DNA of 64,000 bases from Aliirhizobium wenxiniae (GCF_014201355.1 NZ_JACHEG010000002.1:1240001-1304000); one strand, 5' to 3'. Shown: positions 27,963 to 37,526, numbered from the stretch's first letter. Numbers and translations: made by a program. Notes: generated from the sequence alone by a model not told the origin.

Positions 27963-29501
27963 ATGGGTGCTTTCAGAGCCTTTCCCTACCTGCTGCCTGT
28001 CCTTTCCGGCGCGCTGGTGCTGGTGCCGCTGATTGCGACCGGCAGCGACAGCCAGTTGCCCAAGGCACGAACCGATCTCAATCCGAAGGACGTGAAACGC
28101 GTTGAACGCGTGACGCGACCGACTGCGGATTTTTCCAAGGCGGAACAGTTCGAAACCATGTCCGGCGGGGCAGCGACGACGAAAGCGATCGCCAATGGTG
28201 ACGCGTTCTCGCATTTTTCGCCGAACATCACCTTCGAGGAAGAACAGAATTTCAAGCTTGGCAACGCGCTGTTCACCAAGCTCTGGGTGTCGTCTCCCTC
28301 CTCCACCCAGGCTTCCGATGGTCTGGGGCCACTGTTTAATGCGCGCGCCTGTCAGAGCTGCCACCTGAAGGATGGCCGGGGTCATCCGCCGGAGGGCGCT
28401 GCCGATGCGACCTCGATGTTTCTCCGTCTTGCGCGCCCCGCACGCACCGACGAGGAACGCGAGGCGATCTCCGATTACCGCAAGCTCAACTTCCCGGACG
28501 CTGTCTATGGCGAGCAGTTTCAGGATCTCGCCGTTCCAGGGCTTGCCTCGGAAGGGAAGATGGAAATTTCCTATGAGGAAGTTCCGGTAACGCTCGGTGA
28601 CGGTGAAGTCGTCAGCCTGCGCAAGCCGAGCTATTCGGTCAGCAATCTCGGTTACGGGCCGCTTGAAGGCGATGTGACACTGTCGCCCCGCATTGCGCCG
28701 CCGATGATCGGCATGGGGCTCATCCAGGCGATCCACGAGGCCGATATTCTGGCGAATGCCGATCCGGACGACAAGGACGGCAACGGAATTTCCGGCAAGG
28801 TGGCGCTGGTACGCGACCACATGACCGGCGAATTAAAGCTCGGGCGGTTCGGCTTCAAGGCACAGAATGCCTCGATCCGCGACCAGTCCTCCGGCGCGTT
28901 TACCGGCGATATCGGCATTTCGACACCCGACACGCCATTTTCGCATGGCGACTGCACCAAGGCGCAAGCCGCGTGTCTTGCCATGCCGACCGGCGTGCAG
29001 GAGAGGTTGGGACCGGTCGAGGCGCCCGATCCGGTGCTATCGCTTGTCACCTTCTATTCGGAAAACCTTGCCGTACCGGCGCGTCGCGATATCGACGATC
29101 CGACGGTGCTGAAGGGCAAGGAGATGTTCTATTCGGCCGGCTGCACAGCCTGTCATACGCCGAAATTCGTGACCCGCCGCGATGCCGGCAACAAGGCGCA
29201 TGCCTTCCAGCTGATCTGGCCCTATTCGGATTTCCTGCTGCATGACATGGGCGAAGGCCTGGCGGACGGCCAGCAGGTAGGCGTGGCGAACGGACAGGAA
29301 TGGCGTACCCAGCCGCTCTGGGGCATCGGGCTTACCAAGACCGTGAACAACCACACATTTTTCCTGCATGACGGGCGTGCCCGCAATCTTACCGAAGCGA
29401 TCCTCTGGCATGGTGGCGAGGCGGAAGCTGCACGCAGTGCATTTGCCGCGATGGGCAAACAGGATCGCACCGCCCTTCTCACATTCCTGGAGTCGCTCTG
29501 A
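27963..29501 (+). CDS. Di-heme oxidoreductase family protein (thiol-oxidoreductase-like cytochrome c)
   Basis: 512 aa with a hydrophobic N-terminal export segment (about 8-26). Two c-type heme motifs: CQSCH (130-134) and CTACH (394-398), in the DHOR layout; GEEMFY-like GKEMFYSAGC precedes the second. Such proteins accompany imelysins in iron-related operons and may act as periplasmic redox partners, for instance for ferrous/ferric iron; the reaction is not established. Its stop overlaps the next ATG (TGATG). Confidence 0.92.
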   Translation: MGAFRAFPYLLPVLSGALVLVPLIATGSDSQLPKARTDLNPKDVKRVERVTRPTADFSKAEQFETMSGGAATTKAIANGDAFSHFSPNITFEEEQNFKLGNALFTKLWVSSPSSTQASDGLGPLFNARACQSCHLKDGRGHPPEGAADATSMFLRLARPARTDEEREAISDYRKLNFPDAVYGEQFQDLAVPGLASEGKMEISYEEVPVTLGDGEVVSLRKPSYSVSNLGYGPLEGDVTLSPRIAPPMIGMGLIQAIHEADILANADPDDKDGNGISGKVALVRDHMTGELKLGRFGFKAQNASIRDQSSGAFTGDIGISTPDTPFSHGDCTKAQAACLAMPTGVQERLGPVEAPDPVLSLVTFYSENLAVPARRDIDDPTVLKGKEMFYSAGCTACHTPKFVTRRDAGNKAHAFQLIWPYSDFLLHDMGEGLADGQQVGVANGQEWRTQPLWGIGLTKTVNNHTFFLHDGRARNLTEAILWHGGEAEAARSAFAAMGKQDRTALLTFLESL

Positions 29502-30613
29502 TGCGCAAGACTTTCGCCTCCGGCCTGATCGCTCTGCTTCCCGCAGTCTTTGTCCCCGCCGCGTTTGCCCAGGAGGCCGATACCGCGCCGACCGTCGAAC
29601 TGCCGGCGGCAACCGTGACGAAGGTGATGACGGCAGCGGTCGATGGCTTCATCCGGCCGGGCTACGACGCGTTGCAGAAATCCGCCGAAGACATGACGGC
29701 GACGATGAAGACGCTTTGCGCGGCGCCGTCCCAGGCCAATTACGATGCGGCCAAGGCCGGTTTCGGCAAACTTGCCGCCAGCTGGGCGCATATCGAGATC
29801 GTCCGCACCGGGCCGGTGATCGAGCAGAACCGCTTCGAGCGCATCCTGTTTTATCCGGACCGCAAGAGCACCGGCCTGAAACAGATTCAGGCGGTTCTAT
29901 CGAAATCCGACGAAACCGCGACCGATCCGAAGACGCTTGCCACCAAGAGCGTTGCAACGCAGGGATTGGGCGCTCTCGAATATCTGCTCTTCGGAACCGG
30001 ATCAGATACGCTCAGCGCCGGAAATGACTTCCGTTGCCGTTACAGTGCTGCCGTTGCCGAAAATGTCGGGAATGTCGCCGCCGAGATATCCGGCATCTGG
30101 GATGCCCCTGATGGCATCCAGAAGGCCTGGGAGCAGCCGGGCACCGACAATCCCATCTACCGCACCGGCGGCGAGGCGATTACCGGCCTGCTCGGCATTC
30201 TCGTTCATGGCGCCGAAGCGGTGCGCGACCAACGGATCGAGACTTTCTACAAGGGCGCAGACAAGGCGAAATTCCCCAAACAGGCCCTTTTCTGGCGCTC
30301 GGAAAATACCTGGCCGATGATCAAGGCCAATCTCGATGGATTGTCCGAACTTTTGACGACATCCGGCATGGTGGAGCTTCTGCCTGAAAAGGACAGGCCG
30401 ATCGTGGCTGCGACCGAAGAGAAGCTGAAGGCGATGTCCGCGCTTGCGGGTGAGGTGACGCCGGATCTCGAAAAGGCCGTGGCGGACGCAACCGAGCGCA
30501 AAAAACTCGATACGCTGCTTGCCGACGGCAAGGATGTGATCTCCAAGCTCAACGACGGATATGGCGGCGCGATCGGCCTCTCGTCCGGCTTCTCCTTCGC
30601 TGACGGGGACTGA
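29501..30613 (+). CDS. Second imelysin-family protein, periplasmic
   Basis: 370 aa, signal peptide about 1-23 (ending AAFA). Imelysin fold, with the motif region changed to GLGALEYLLFG: the His of GxHxxE is replaced by Ala while Glu is kept, unlike the first imelysin of the operon. Ligand properties may therefore differ. Translationally coupled to the di-heme gene and two bases from the DUF1513 gene. Confidence 0.9.
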   Translation: MRKTFASGLIALLPAVFVPAAFAQEADTAPTVELPAATVTKVMTAAVDGFIRPGYDALQKSAEDMTATMKTLCAAPSQANYDAAKAGFGKLAASWAHIEIVRTGPVIEQNRFERILFYPDRKSTGLKQIQAVLSKSDETATDPKTLATKSVATQGLGALEYLLFGTGSDTLSAGNDFRCRYSAAVAENVGNVAAEISGIWDAPDGIQKAWEQPGTDNPIYRTGGEAITGLLGILVHGAEAVRDQRIETFYKGADKAKFPKQALFWRSENTWPMIKANLDGLSELLTTSGMVELLPEKDRPIVAATEEKLKAMSALAGEVTPDLEKAVADATERKKLDTLLADGKDVISKLNDGYGGAIGLSSGFSFADGD

Positions 30614-30614
30614 G

Positions 30615-31700
30615 ATGGCCTGGTCTGGTGAGACGATCGACCGTCGCGCATTTCTCAAAGCCGCAGCGATAGGGTTTGCGGCTGCACTTTCGCCGCGCTC
30701 GCTCCATGCGCTGGAGCGGGCCGACGCAGTCTATGCCTCGGGCTTTAGGGCAGCGGACGGCTCTTTCGGCATCGCCACGGTTTCCGAACGGGGCGAGATC
30801 ATCGATAGGGTCGCCCTGCCCGCCCGCGCGCATGGCATGGCTTTCAGTTCCGCGACCGGCCGCACTGTTGCCTTTGCCCGAAGGCCGGGCACGTTTGCGA
30901 TGGTGTTCGATCCGTCACGTCAGGCCGAGCCAATCATGATCACCGCACCGGAAGGCCGTCATTTCTACGGCCACGGGCATTTTTCGCCGGATGGCGCGGT
31001 GCTTTATGCCAGCGAGAACGATTTCGACGGCAATCGCGGCATGATCGGACTATACGATGGCCGGAATGGCTTTCGGCGGATCGGCGAATTCGACGCGCAT
31101 GGCATCGGCACGCATGACATGACCGTCTCGGATGATGGCGCTCTTCTGGTGATCGCCAATGGCGGCATCGAGACCCATCCGGATTTCGGCCGCACCAAGC
31201 TCAATCTCGATCGCATGGAACCGTCGTTGGTGATGCTCGACGCCAGAAGCGGCGCGCTGATCCAGAAACACGCGATGCCCTCCTCGCTCAGCCAGCTTTC
31301 GACCCGGCATCTGGACATTGCCGAAGACGGCCGCATCTGGTTCGCCTGTCAGTGGGAAGGTGCCCGCAACGAGACACCGCCGCTTGCCGGTTGGTTCTCG
31401 AAAGGCGAGGATATCGCACTGCTCTCTCTGCCGGACGAGACGACAGCTCGTCTCGCCAACTATGTCGGCGCGATTGCCATCAACCGCCGTGAAAACATCG
31501 TCGGGCTTACCTCGCCTATCGGCGGCGCGTCGGTGACGCTCGATGCGAAAACGGGCCTTGTGCTGTCTGAAGATGTTGTCCGCGAGGCGGCCGGCGTAGC
31601 GCCAGCTGCCCACGGCATCGCCGTGTCATCTTACGATGGGCAGTTCATGAAGACCCGCAGTGCCGTCGCTTGGGACCAGCACATTATCCGGATAAAGTGA
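30615..31700 (+). CDS. Tat-exported DUF1513 protein (beta-propeller-like)
   Basis: 361 aa beginning with a twin-arginine signal DRRAFLKAAAIGFAAAL (9-25), which implies export in folded form, perhaps with a cofactor. The body shows propeller-like repeats (GHGHFSPDGAVLYASENDF, GTHDMTVSDDGALLVIANGG, STRHLDIAEDGRIWFACQ). DUF1513 proteins regularly follow imelysin and di-heme genes; function unknown. ATG 30615 lies one base after the previous stop. Confidence 0.9.
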   Translation: MAWSGETIDRRAFLKAAAIGFAAALSPRSLHALERADAVYASGFRAADGSFGIATVSERGEIIDRVALPARAHGMAFSSATGRTVAFARRPGTFAMVFDPSRQAEPIMITAPEGRHFYGHGHFSPDGAVLYASENDFDGNRGMIGLYDGRNGFRRIGEFDAHGIGTHDMTVSDDGALLVIANGGIETHPDFGRTKLNLDRMEPSLVMLDARSGALIQKHAMPSSLSQLSTRHLDIAEDGRIWFACQWEGARNETPPLAGWFSKGEDIALLSLPDETTARLANYVGAIAINRRENIVGLTSPIGGASVTLDAKTGLVLSEDVVREAAGVAPAAHGIAVSSYDGQFMKTRSAVAWDQHIIRIK

Positions 31701-31737
31701 TCTTTACTCAGGTTGCAACGACCCTAGATCACTCGCC

Positions 31738-32190
31738 ATGGGTAAAATACTGACCTTTGCTTTCTTCATTTTCACCTGCGTTGCCATTGGTGCGCTCAGC
31801 AGTTACGCGAACACGCCGGGCGAGTGGTATCAGTCGCTGCAGAAGCCGTTCTTCAATCCGCCCGACTGGGTGTTCGCGCCCGTCTGGGCTGGGCTTTACG
31901 TGATGATCGGCGTGGCGCTTTCAACGACGTGGTTCGATAAGAACAATACGGGTCGACTGATCGTCTTTGCCATACAGGGCTTTCTCAACATTCTCTGGTC
32001 GCCGGCCTTTTTCGGGCTCCAGAGCCCGATCCTCGGCCTTGTCATCATCGTGCCAATGCTGGCCTTTATTCTGCTGTTCATCCTCATGAGCTGGCAGCCC
32101 AACCGCCAAGCGGCGTGGCTTTTCGTGCCTTATGCACTATGGGTTGCATTTGCCACAGCCCTGAACCTTTCGATCGTCATGCTGAATTGA
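31738..32190 (+). CDS. tspO: TspO/MBR family tryptophan-rich sensory protein
   Basis: 150-aa integral membrane protein with five predicted helices. Family motifs NTPGEWYQSLQKPFFNPPDWVFAP (conserved Trp/Pro loop), VWAGLYVMIG and LNILWSPAFFG. TspO binds porphyrins and sterol-like ligands and affects tetrapyrrole or stress regulation in alphaproteobacteria. Starts 37 bp after the iron-type operon on the same strand with no terminator between, so read-through is possible. Confidence 0.93.
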   Translation: MGKILTFAFFIFTCVAIGALSSYANTPGEWYQSLQKPFFNPPDWVFAPVWAGLYVMIGVALSTTWFDKNNTGRLIVFAIQGFLNILWSPAFFGLQSPILGLVIIVPMLAFILLFILMSWQPNRQAAWLFVPYALWVAFATALNLSIVMLN

Positions 32191-32262
32191 TAATAGTCAT
32201 TTTGTCGCGCTTGCCGATCCGCTGTAGGCGTGCCAGTTTCGCCGCGACACCAAGGGCAGACC

Positions 32263-32712
32263 ATGAAGATTACCGATCCAGGCGACTTTCACGAACGCAT
32301 CCGGCGCAGCTTCACCAAACAGAATGCCATGGAGATGCTCGGTGCGGAACTGACCCGCATCCAGCAGGGCATGGTGGAGATCGAGCTTCCCTTCGATCCG
32401 AAACTCACCCAGCAGCACGGGTTTCTGCATGGTGGCGTCATTTCGGCTCCGCTTGAAACAGCCTGTACCTATGCCGCCTACACGGTGATCGCTCCGGAAG
32501 TTTCGCTTCTGACGATCGAGTTCAAGGTCAACCTGCTTTCGCCCGGTCGCGGCGAGCGTTTCCTGTTCCGCGGCGAAGTGACCAAGCCCGGATCGACGAT
32601 CATTGTGGCCGATGGCCGTGCCTATGCGATCGGCGACGGGCCGGCAAAACTGATTGCCTCGATGACCACATCGATGATGGTCATCCGCGATCGACAGGAC
32701 GTGGTGGAATGA
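32263..32712 (+). CDS. PaaI-family hotdog thioesterase
   Basis: 149 aa with a single hotdog domain: QQHGFLHGGVISAPLETACTYAA contains the His-Gly-Gly and the acidic catalytic residue of PaaI-type acyl-CoA thioesterases; VNLLSPGRGERFLFRGEV is the second conserved strand. Substrate acyl group unknown. ATG 32263 after AAGGGCAG is preferred to a start 33 bp upstream. Overlaps the next gene by 4 bp. Confidence 0.9.
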   Translation: MKITDPGDFHERIRRSFTKQNAMEMLGAELTRIQQGMVEIELPFDPKLTQQHGFLHGGVISAPLETACTYAAYTVIAPEVSLLTIEFKVNLLSPGRGERFLFRGEVTKPGSTIIVADGRAYAIGDGPAKLIASMTTSMMVIRDRQDVVE

Positions 32713-33347
32713 GTTTCGAACTGAAGCAGATTGGCCGGCATTCAGTGCTGTTCGTCATGGCCGTCGATGCCGAATATGGGCCGCATCTCAAGTCTCGCAT
32801 CAAACCGCTGATGACCGGTGTCGGTCCGATCGAGGCCGCGATCGTGCTGTCGCATGCGCTGACCAAGCTGCAAGCCAAAAACGAGATGCCGGATCTGATC
32901 GTGTCGCTCGGCTCGGCAGGTTCCCGGACGCTGGAACAGACGGAGGTCTACCAGGTCTCCTCGGTTGCCTATCGCGACATGGACGCTTCGCCGCTCGGTT
33001 TCGAGAAGGGCCGCACACCCTTCCTCGATCATCCGGCTATCATGCCGCTGCCATTGCGTATCCCCGACGTTGCGGAGGCTGCGCTTTCCACCGGCGGCAA
33101 TATCGTCTCCGGCGCGGCCTACGATCTGATCGCTGCAGACATGGTGGACATGGAAACCTTCGCCATCATGCGCTGCTGCCAGTTGTTCGGCATTCCACTG
33201 ATCGGTTTGCGCGGCATTTCCGACGGGAAGGCCGAGCTGAAGCATGTCGATAACTGGACCGAATATCTGCATGTCATCGACGAGAAGCTGGCTGGCGTCA
33301 TCGACAGGCTAGGAAACGCCCTAGAAAGCGGCGATTTGGCTTTCTGA
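32709..33347 (+). CDS. 5'-Methylthioadenosine/S-adenosylhomocysteine nucleosidase
   Basis: 212-aa purine-nucleoside-phosphorylase-fold hydrolase that cleaves MTA and SAH to adenine and the thioribosyl sugar. Signatures: TGVGPIEAA (36-44), SLGSAGS, the catalytic DMETFAI and GLRGISDGK. Shorter than E. coli Pfs (232 aa) mainly in the N-terminal part. ATGA overlap with the thioesterase gene suggests co-translation. Confidence 0.87.
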   Translation: MSFELKQIGRHSVLFVMAVDAEYGPHLKSRIKPLMTGVGPIEAAIVLSHALTKLQAKNEMPDLIVSLGSAGSRTLEQTEVYQVSSVAYRDMDASPLGFEKGRTPFLDHPAIMPLPLRIPDVAEAALSTGGNIVSGAAYDLIAADMVDMETFAIMRCCQLFGIPLIGLRGISDGKAELKHVDNWTEYLHVIDEKLAGVIDRLGNALESGDLAF

Positions 33348-33386
33348 GCAGTTGCAAAAATCGGGGTTCTTCATTAAAGGCTCGCC

Positions 33387-34964
33387 ATGACCCAGATAGC
33401 TCACCCCGACAGCATCCTCATCATCGATTTCGGCAGCCAGGTGACGCAGCTGATTGCGCGCCGCATCCGCGAAGCGGGTGTCTACTGCGAAATCCATCCG
33501 TTCCAGAACGCCGCTGAAGCTTTCGACAAGCTTAGCCCGAAGGGCGTCATCTTTTCCGGCGGCCCGGCTTCGGTGACCACCGAAGGCAGCCCGCGTGCTC
33601 CGCAGGCCGTGTTCGACAGCGGCGTGCCGATCCTCGGCATCTGCTACGGCCAGCAGACGCTCTGCACCCAGCTTGGTGGTGTCGTCGAAGGTGGCCATGC
33701 CGCCGAATTCGGCCGCGCCGATGTGGAAGTGAAAAAGGCCAGCCCGCTGTTCGACGGTTTCTGGGAACAGGGCGGTCGTTACCCGGTCTGGATGAGCCAC
33801 GGCGACCGCGTGACGAAACTGCCGGAAGGTTTCGAGGTTATCGCGACCTCCGAGAACGCCCCGTTCGCCATCGCGGCCGACGAGAGCCGCCATTACTACA
33901 CGACGATGTTCCATCCGGAAGTGGTGCACACGCCGGATGGCGCCAAGCTTCTCTCTAACTTCGTGCACAAGATCGTCGGCCTGAAGTCCGACTGGACCAT
34001 GGCTGCCTACCGCGCCGAAATGATCCGCAAGATCAAGGATCAGGTTGGCAATGAGCGCGTCATCTGCGGCCTGTCCGGCGGCGTCGACTCGTCCGTTGCG
34101 GCGATCCTCATCCATGAGGCGATCGGCGACCAGCTGACCTGCATCTATGTCGATCACGGCCTGATGCGTCAGGGCGAGACCGAACAGGTCGTCGGCATGT
34201 TCCGCGACCATTACAACATCCCGCTCGTGGCTGTTGATGCATCCGACATGTTCCTGACCCAGCTTGCCGGCGAAAGCGACCCGGAAGTGAAGCGCAAGAC
34301 GATCGGTCGCCTGTTCATCGAAGTGTTCGAAGCGGAAGCGGCCAAGATCGCTGCCGACGGCAAGGGCGAACCGCGCTTCCTCGCGCAGGGCACGCTCTAC
34401 CCGGACGTTATCGAAAGCGTTTCCTTCTCCGGTGGCCCTTCGGTCACGATCAAGAGTCACCACAATGTTGGCGGCCTGCCCGAGCGCATGAACATGCAGC
34501 TCGTCGAGCCGTTGCGCGAACTCTTCAAGGACGAAGTCCGCGCACTTGGCCGCGAACTCGGCCTGCCGGAGTCGTTCATCGGCCGTCACCCCTTCCCGGG
34601 TCCGGGCCTCGCCATCCGCTGCCCGGGCGGCGTGACACGCGAAAAGCTCGACATCCTGCGCAAGGCAGATGCGATCTATCTCGACGAAATCCGCAAGGCC
34701 GGTCTCTACGACACGATCTGGCAGGCTTTTGCCGTGCTGCTGCCGGTGCAGACCGTCGGCGTCATGGGTGATTACCGCACCTACGATTTTGTCTGCGCAT
34801 TGCGCGCCGTGACCTCGGTCGACGGCATGACGGCGGATTTCTACCCCTACGACATGAACTTCCTCGGCCGTGTGGCAACCCGCATCATCAACGAAGTCCG
34901 CGGCATCAACCGCGTGGTTTATGATGTGACGAGCAAGCCGCCCGGCACGATCGAGTGGGAATAA
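33387..34964 (+). CDS. guaA: GMP synthase (glutamine-hydrolysing)
   Basis: Converts XMP to GMP. 525 aa in three parts: class I glutamine amidotransferase ([17 protein letters not shown] at 11-27, nucleophile Cys in GICYGQQ, His-Glu pair in FHPE), ATP pyrophosphatase with P-loop GLSGGVDSS, and the C-terminal dimerisation domain ending KPPGTIEWE. Full length; a strong terminator follows. Confidence 0.98.
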   Translation: MTQIAHPDSILIIDFGSQVTQLIARRIREAGVYCEIHPFQNAAEAFDKLSPKGVIFSGGPASVTTEGSPRAPQAVFDSGVPILGICYGQQTLCTQLGGVVEGGHAAEFGRADVEVKKASPLFDGFWEQGGRYPVWMSHGDRVTKLPEGFEVIATSENAPFAIAADESRHYYTTMFHPEVVHTPDGAKLLSNFVHKIVGLKSDWTMAAYRAEMIRKIKDQVGNERVICGLSGGVDSSVAAILIHEAIGDQLTCIYVDHGLMRQGETEQVVGMFRDHYNIPLVAVDASDMFLTQLAGESDPEVKRKTIGRLFIEVFEAEAAKIAADGKGEPRFLAQGTLYPDVIESVSFSGGPSVTIKSHHNVGGLPERMNMQLVEPLRELFKDEVRALGRELGLPESFIGRHPFPGPGLAIRCPGGVTREKLDILRKADAIYLDEIRKAGLYDTIWQAFAVLLPVQTVGVMGDYRTYDFVCALRAVTSVDGMTADFYPYDMNFLGRVATRIINEVRGINRVVYDVTSKPPGTIEWE

Positions 34965-34980
34965 CAGACTGACAGATCTG

Positions 34981-35020
34981 TCGGCGCACCATCACGACAT
35001 GGTGCGCCGATAGCTTATTT
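34981..35020 (+). terminator. Terminator of guaA
   Basis: Perfect 12-bp stem TCGGCGCACCAT / ATGGTGCGCCGA with loop CACGAC, 16 bp after the guaA stop, followed by the U-rich TAGCTTATTTTGC. Confidence 0.8.
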
Positions 35021-35245
35021 TGCTTTTCCGCCATGGGAAGGCATTTCGGGAAATTGGATACCGAGACAAGCGTGGCTTGTTCAAAATTCCAAAAGAGAAA
35101 GACCGTTCAGATAACTATCAGCTTCAAGGTCTAAGGTTGCGGTTCAACCGCATCTGTGGATGGATAGGGCAGACAGATAATCACGCTCCCTCCACGGCAT
35201 CTTTCATCACCTTCGAGTTTTCTCCCAAGCTCTGGATATCTTCCC

Positions 35246-35839
35246 ATGCTCAAACGCCTCTACAACTGGACGATGGCGCTCAGCGCCCGCAAGTCTGCGG
35301 AAGTCTGGCTTGCCGTCATCGCATTTGTCGAAAGTTCCATCTTTCTCGTACCCGCCGATGTGCTCTTCCTGCCCATGGCGCTGGCAAGGCCCGAACGGGC
35401 CTGGCGTTATGCGCTGGTCGCGACGGTGTTTTCGGTTCTCGGTGGCATTGCAGGCTGGTGGATCGGCTCATTTGCCTTCGATGCGATCGCCGCTCCGATC
35501 CTGGAATTCTGGGGCAAGCTCGACACGTTCAACGAGCTGAAGGCCGGGATCACTTTCGAGACGATCCTGCTGATGCTGGTGACCTCCGGTTTCGCGCATC
35601 TGCCGCCGATCAAGGTGGTGACGATACTTTCCGGTGCGGTGCATGTGAACATCTGGCTGTTCATCGTCTCGGCACTCGTTACGCGCGGTGCGCGCTTCTT
35701 CCTGCTGGCCTGGCTCTTGCGCCGTTATGGCGAGGACATCCGCCACTTCATCGAGAAACGTCTCGGCAAGATCGCGATGATCGGTGCCTCTGTGCTGATC
35801 GTCGTATTCGCAGGTTACAAGCTTCTGCTGGCGCACTGA
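35246..35839 (+). CDS. YqaA-family inner membrane protein (SNARE-associated/VTT)
   Basis: 197 aa with about five membrane segments. The DedA/VTT-type core is seen in FVESSIFLVPADVLFLPMALARP and GGIAGWWIGSFAFDAI. Bacterial relatives take part in lipid or envelope homeostasis as possible scramblases; this subgroup has no assigned role. The ~235 bp between the guaA terminator and this gene shows no other gene. Confidence 0.88.
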   Translation: MLKRLYNWTMALSARKSAEVWLAVIAFVESSIFLVPADVLFLPMALARPERAWRYALVATVFSVLGGIAGWWIGSFAFDAIAAPILEFWGKLDTFNELKAGITFETILLMLVTSGFAHLPPIKVVTILSGAVHVNIWLFIVSALVTRGARFFLLAWLLRRYGEDIRHFIEKRLGKIAMIGASVLIVVFAGYKLLLAH

Positions 35840-35853
35840 GCGCCGGCAGAAGC

Positions 35854-36408
35854 TCAAAAAAGAGACTGCTGTGCCGGCTCGGGCGGCGTGAGACGTACGC
35901 CCTCAAGCTCGAGCATACGCTGTTTCGAAGTCGACCCTCCGGGAGCGGAAAAACCACCGAGCTTGCCACCAGCGGCCAGCACCCGGTGGCAGGGTATGAT
36001 CAGCGCCACGGGATTTTTCGCCATGGCCTGCCCCACATCACGCGCAGCCTCCGGCCCAAGGCCGAGTTCCTTGGCGATCGTGCCATAGGTGCTCGTGTGA
36101 CCCCAGCCGATACGGCGGGCGGCGGCATAGATATTCCTGAAGACCTCATCCTGGCCTGCAAGATCCAGACGGATATCGGAAAAGTCGATACGCTCACCGG
36201 CGAAATACCGTTTCACCAGCGCGATCGTCTCTCCAATCTCCACGGGCGGTGGCGATTTTTGACCGTCACCGATCCGGCGCAGGAGAAGGTGCTCGGTCGA
36301 CAACTCGCTGCTTGTCGGTAGCTGAAAACGGGTGATACCGGCATCATTCCACGCAATGCCGCAGAAGCCGCCAGCGGTTTCGAAAATCGCATATCGATGT
36401 CCGGCCAT
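35854..36408 (-). CDS. ogt: Methylated-DNA-[protein]-cysteine S-methyltransferase
   Basis: Suicide repair protein that removes O6-alkyl groups from guanine. 184 aa; acceptor Cys in the IPCHRV motif, DNA-binding HTH around GHTSTYGTIAKELGLGPEAARDVGQAMAKNP, then GKLGGFS. ATG 36408 has GGAGTGAG upstream; a start 57 bp earlier is not supported. Ogt type, without the Ada transcription-factor domain. Convergent with the YqaA gene, 14 bp apart. Confidence 0.93.
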   Translation of the reverse strand: MAGHRYAIFETAGGFCGIAWNDAGITRFQLPTSSELSTEHLLLRRIGDGQKSPPPVEIGETIALVKRYFAGERIDFSDIRLDLAGQDEVFRNIYAAARRIGWGHTSTYGTIAKELGLGPEAARDVGQAMAKNPVALIIPCHRVLAAGGKLGGFSAPGGSTSKQRMLELEGVRLTPPEPAQQSLF

Positions 36409-36607
36409 GAGCTCACTCCGTTCGTGTGATTTCCCCTCGCAGAATCCTATTTCATGGACAGGCAATCAACCCGTTTCTTGCGCCTTTGGATCTTCAGTTA
36501 TTTTCTTCGCGATCAATGTTCGCTTTATGTTCTTTATTGTCAAATGAATTCCGCTATACTGCCTCACCCGCATAATCCCGCGTTGATGAATAATGGGAGG
36601 TGCAGAG

Positions 36608-37351
36608 TTGCAGTACCACCAGCCATCGCTGCCATTGACAGGCAATGCTCCTGAGAAAAACCGATCCGGACATCCTCACTTCGCACCTCGGCGGAGAAGT
36701 GAACTCTTTTTCGTACTGAAACCGCCGCCCTCGTTGGCCGAGGAGATATACAAGGCGGCTTGCGAGCATGCGCATGGTCGCACCAACCGCCAACCTCATC
36801 CGGCGCATCTGCTGCATGTGAGCCTGTTGTCGATGGACGAATTCGACGAGCCACCTTACGAACTCATTCCCCGGATCGAAACTGCAATCGGATCGATCAG
36901 GGCATGCCCGCTCACAGTGACTTTGGACGGTTGCGCGATCTACGGAGGCGGGCGGCATCTGGCGCTGACAAGTGCGGGGAAGAATACCGATATTCAGGCA
37001 TTCGCGCGGATGCTTCACTGCGCGCTGAGCCGGCATAACCTGCCGCGGCAGGCATTTCGCGCACCTTCGCCTCATGTCACCATCATCTATGGCTACGGGT
37101 GCAAGGAGGTTCTGAATATTGGGAAACCATCTACATGGCAGGCGCGTGAATTTGCGCTTGTCTACAGCCACAAGGGCGAAACGCGCCATGAGCCATTTGG
37201 ATGCTGGCGTTTTAACGTCGACGCTCCACCATATTCCAGGCCGCCAAGCCAGTTATCGCTTTTGGATGAACCAATCACCGGCGGCGACCGAAATCCCGCT
37301 CTCACAACAAAGGCCGCCATTCGAAATGACGGCCCGCGAGAAACCATGTGA
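36608..37351 (+). CDS. 2'-5' RNA ligase-like 2H phosphoesterase
   Basis: 247 aa if started at TTG 36608, which has a near-perfect ribosome binding site GGGAGGTGCAGAG; an in-frame ATG at 36593 lacks one. Two H-x-T/S motifs of the 2H fold: HVS (about 70-72) and HVT (156-158, in APSPHVTIIYG). Members act on 2',3'-cyclic phosphates or 2'-5' bonds in RNA; the substrate here is unknown. The C-terminal 60 residues are low in similarity and Pro-rich. Confidence 0.82.
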   Translation: MQYHQPSLPLTGNAPEKNRSGHPHFAPRRRSELFFVLKPPPSLAEEIYKAACEHAHGRTNRQPHPAHLLHVSLLSMDEFDEPPYELIPRIETAIGSIRACPLTVTLDGCAIYGGGRHLALTSAGKNTDIQAFARMLHCALSRHNLPRQAFRAPSPHVTIIYGYGCKEVLNIGKPSTWQAREFALVYSHKGETRHEPFGCWRFNVDAPPYSRPPSQLSLLDEPITGGDRNPALTTKAAIRNDGPRETM

Positions 37352-37361
37352 TATTCGGCAA

Positions 37362-37526
37362 TTAGCCGATGCGGTCGAAAGCCTTGGGATCGATACCGAG
37401 AATGGTCAGATCGCTGTTCTTCGGACGACGATGGTTTTCAACGGCAGCCGAAGCAGAAACTGCAGCGCCGAAAATTGCGAAGGCGCGGCTGATACGGCTA
37501 CCACGGTTTTTGTTCTGGGCGTACAT
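37362..37526 (-). CDS. Small conserved-looking protein (54 aa)
   Basis: ATG 37526 with an excellent AAGGAG site eight bases upstream. The product begins MYAQNKNRGSRISRAFAIFG and ends ILGIDPKAFDRIG; it is basic, has a short hydrophobic middle (FAIFGAAVSASAAV), and no cysteines. It resembles small DUF-type proteins seen across Rhizobiaceae, and the segment is not a shadow of another gene. Function unknown. Convergent with the 2H phosphoesterase, 10 bp apart. Confidence 0.65.
   Translation of the reverse strand: MYAQNKNRGSRISRAFAIFGAAVSASAAVENHRRPKNSDLTILGIDPKAFDRIG

Noticed and set aside
35020..36321. 433-codon plus-strand frame spanning YqaA and ogt
   Set aside because: Shadow frame: it crosses the real YqaA frame and runs antisense to ogt, with no recognisable domain.
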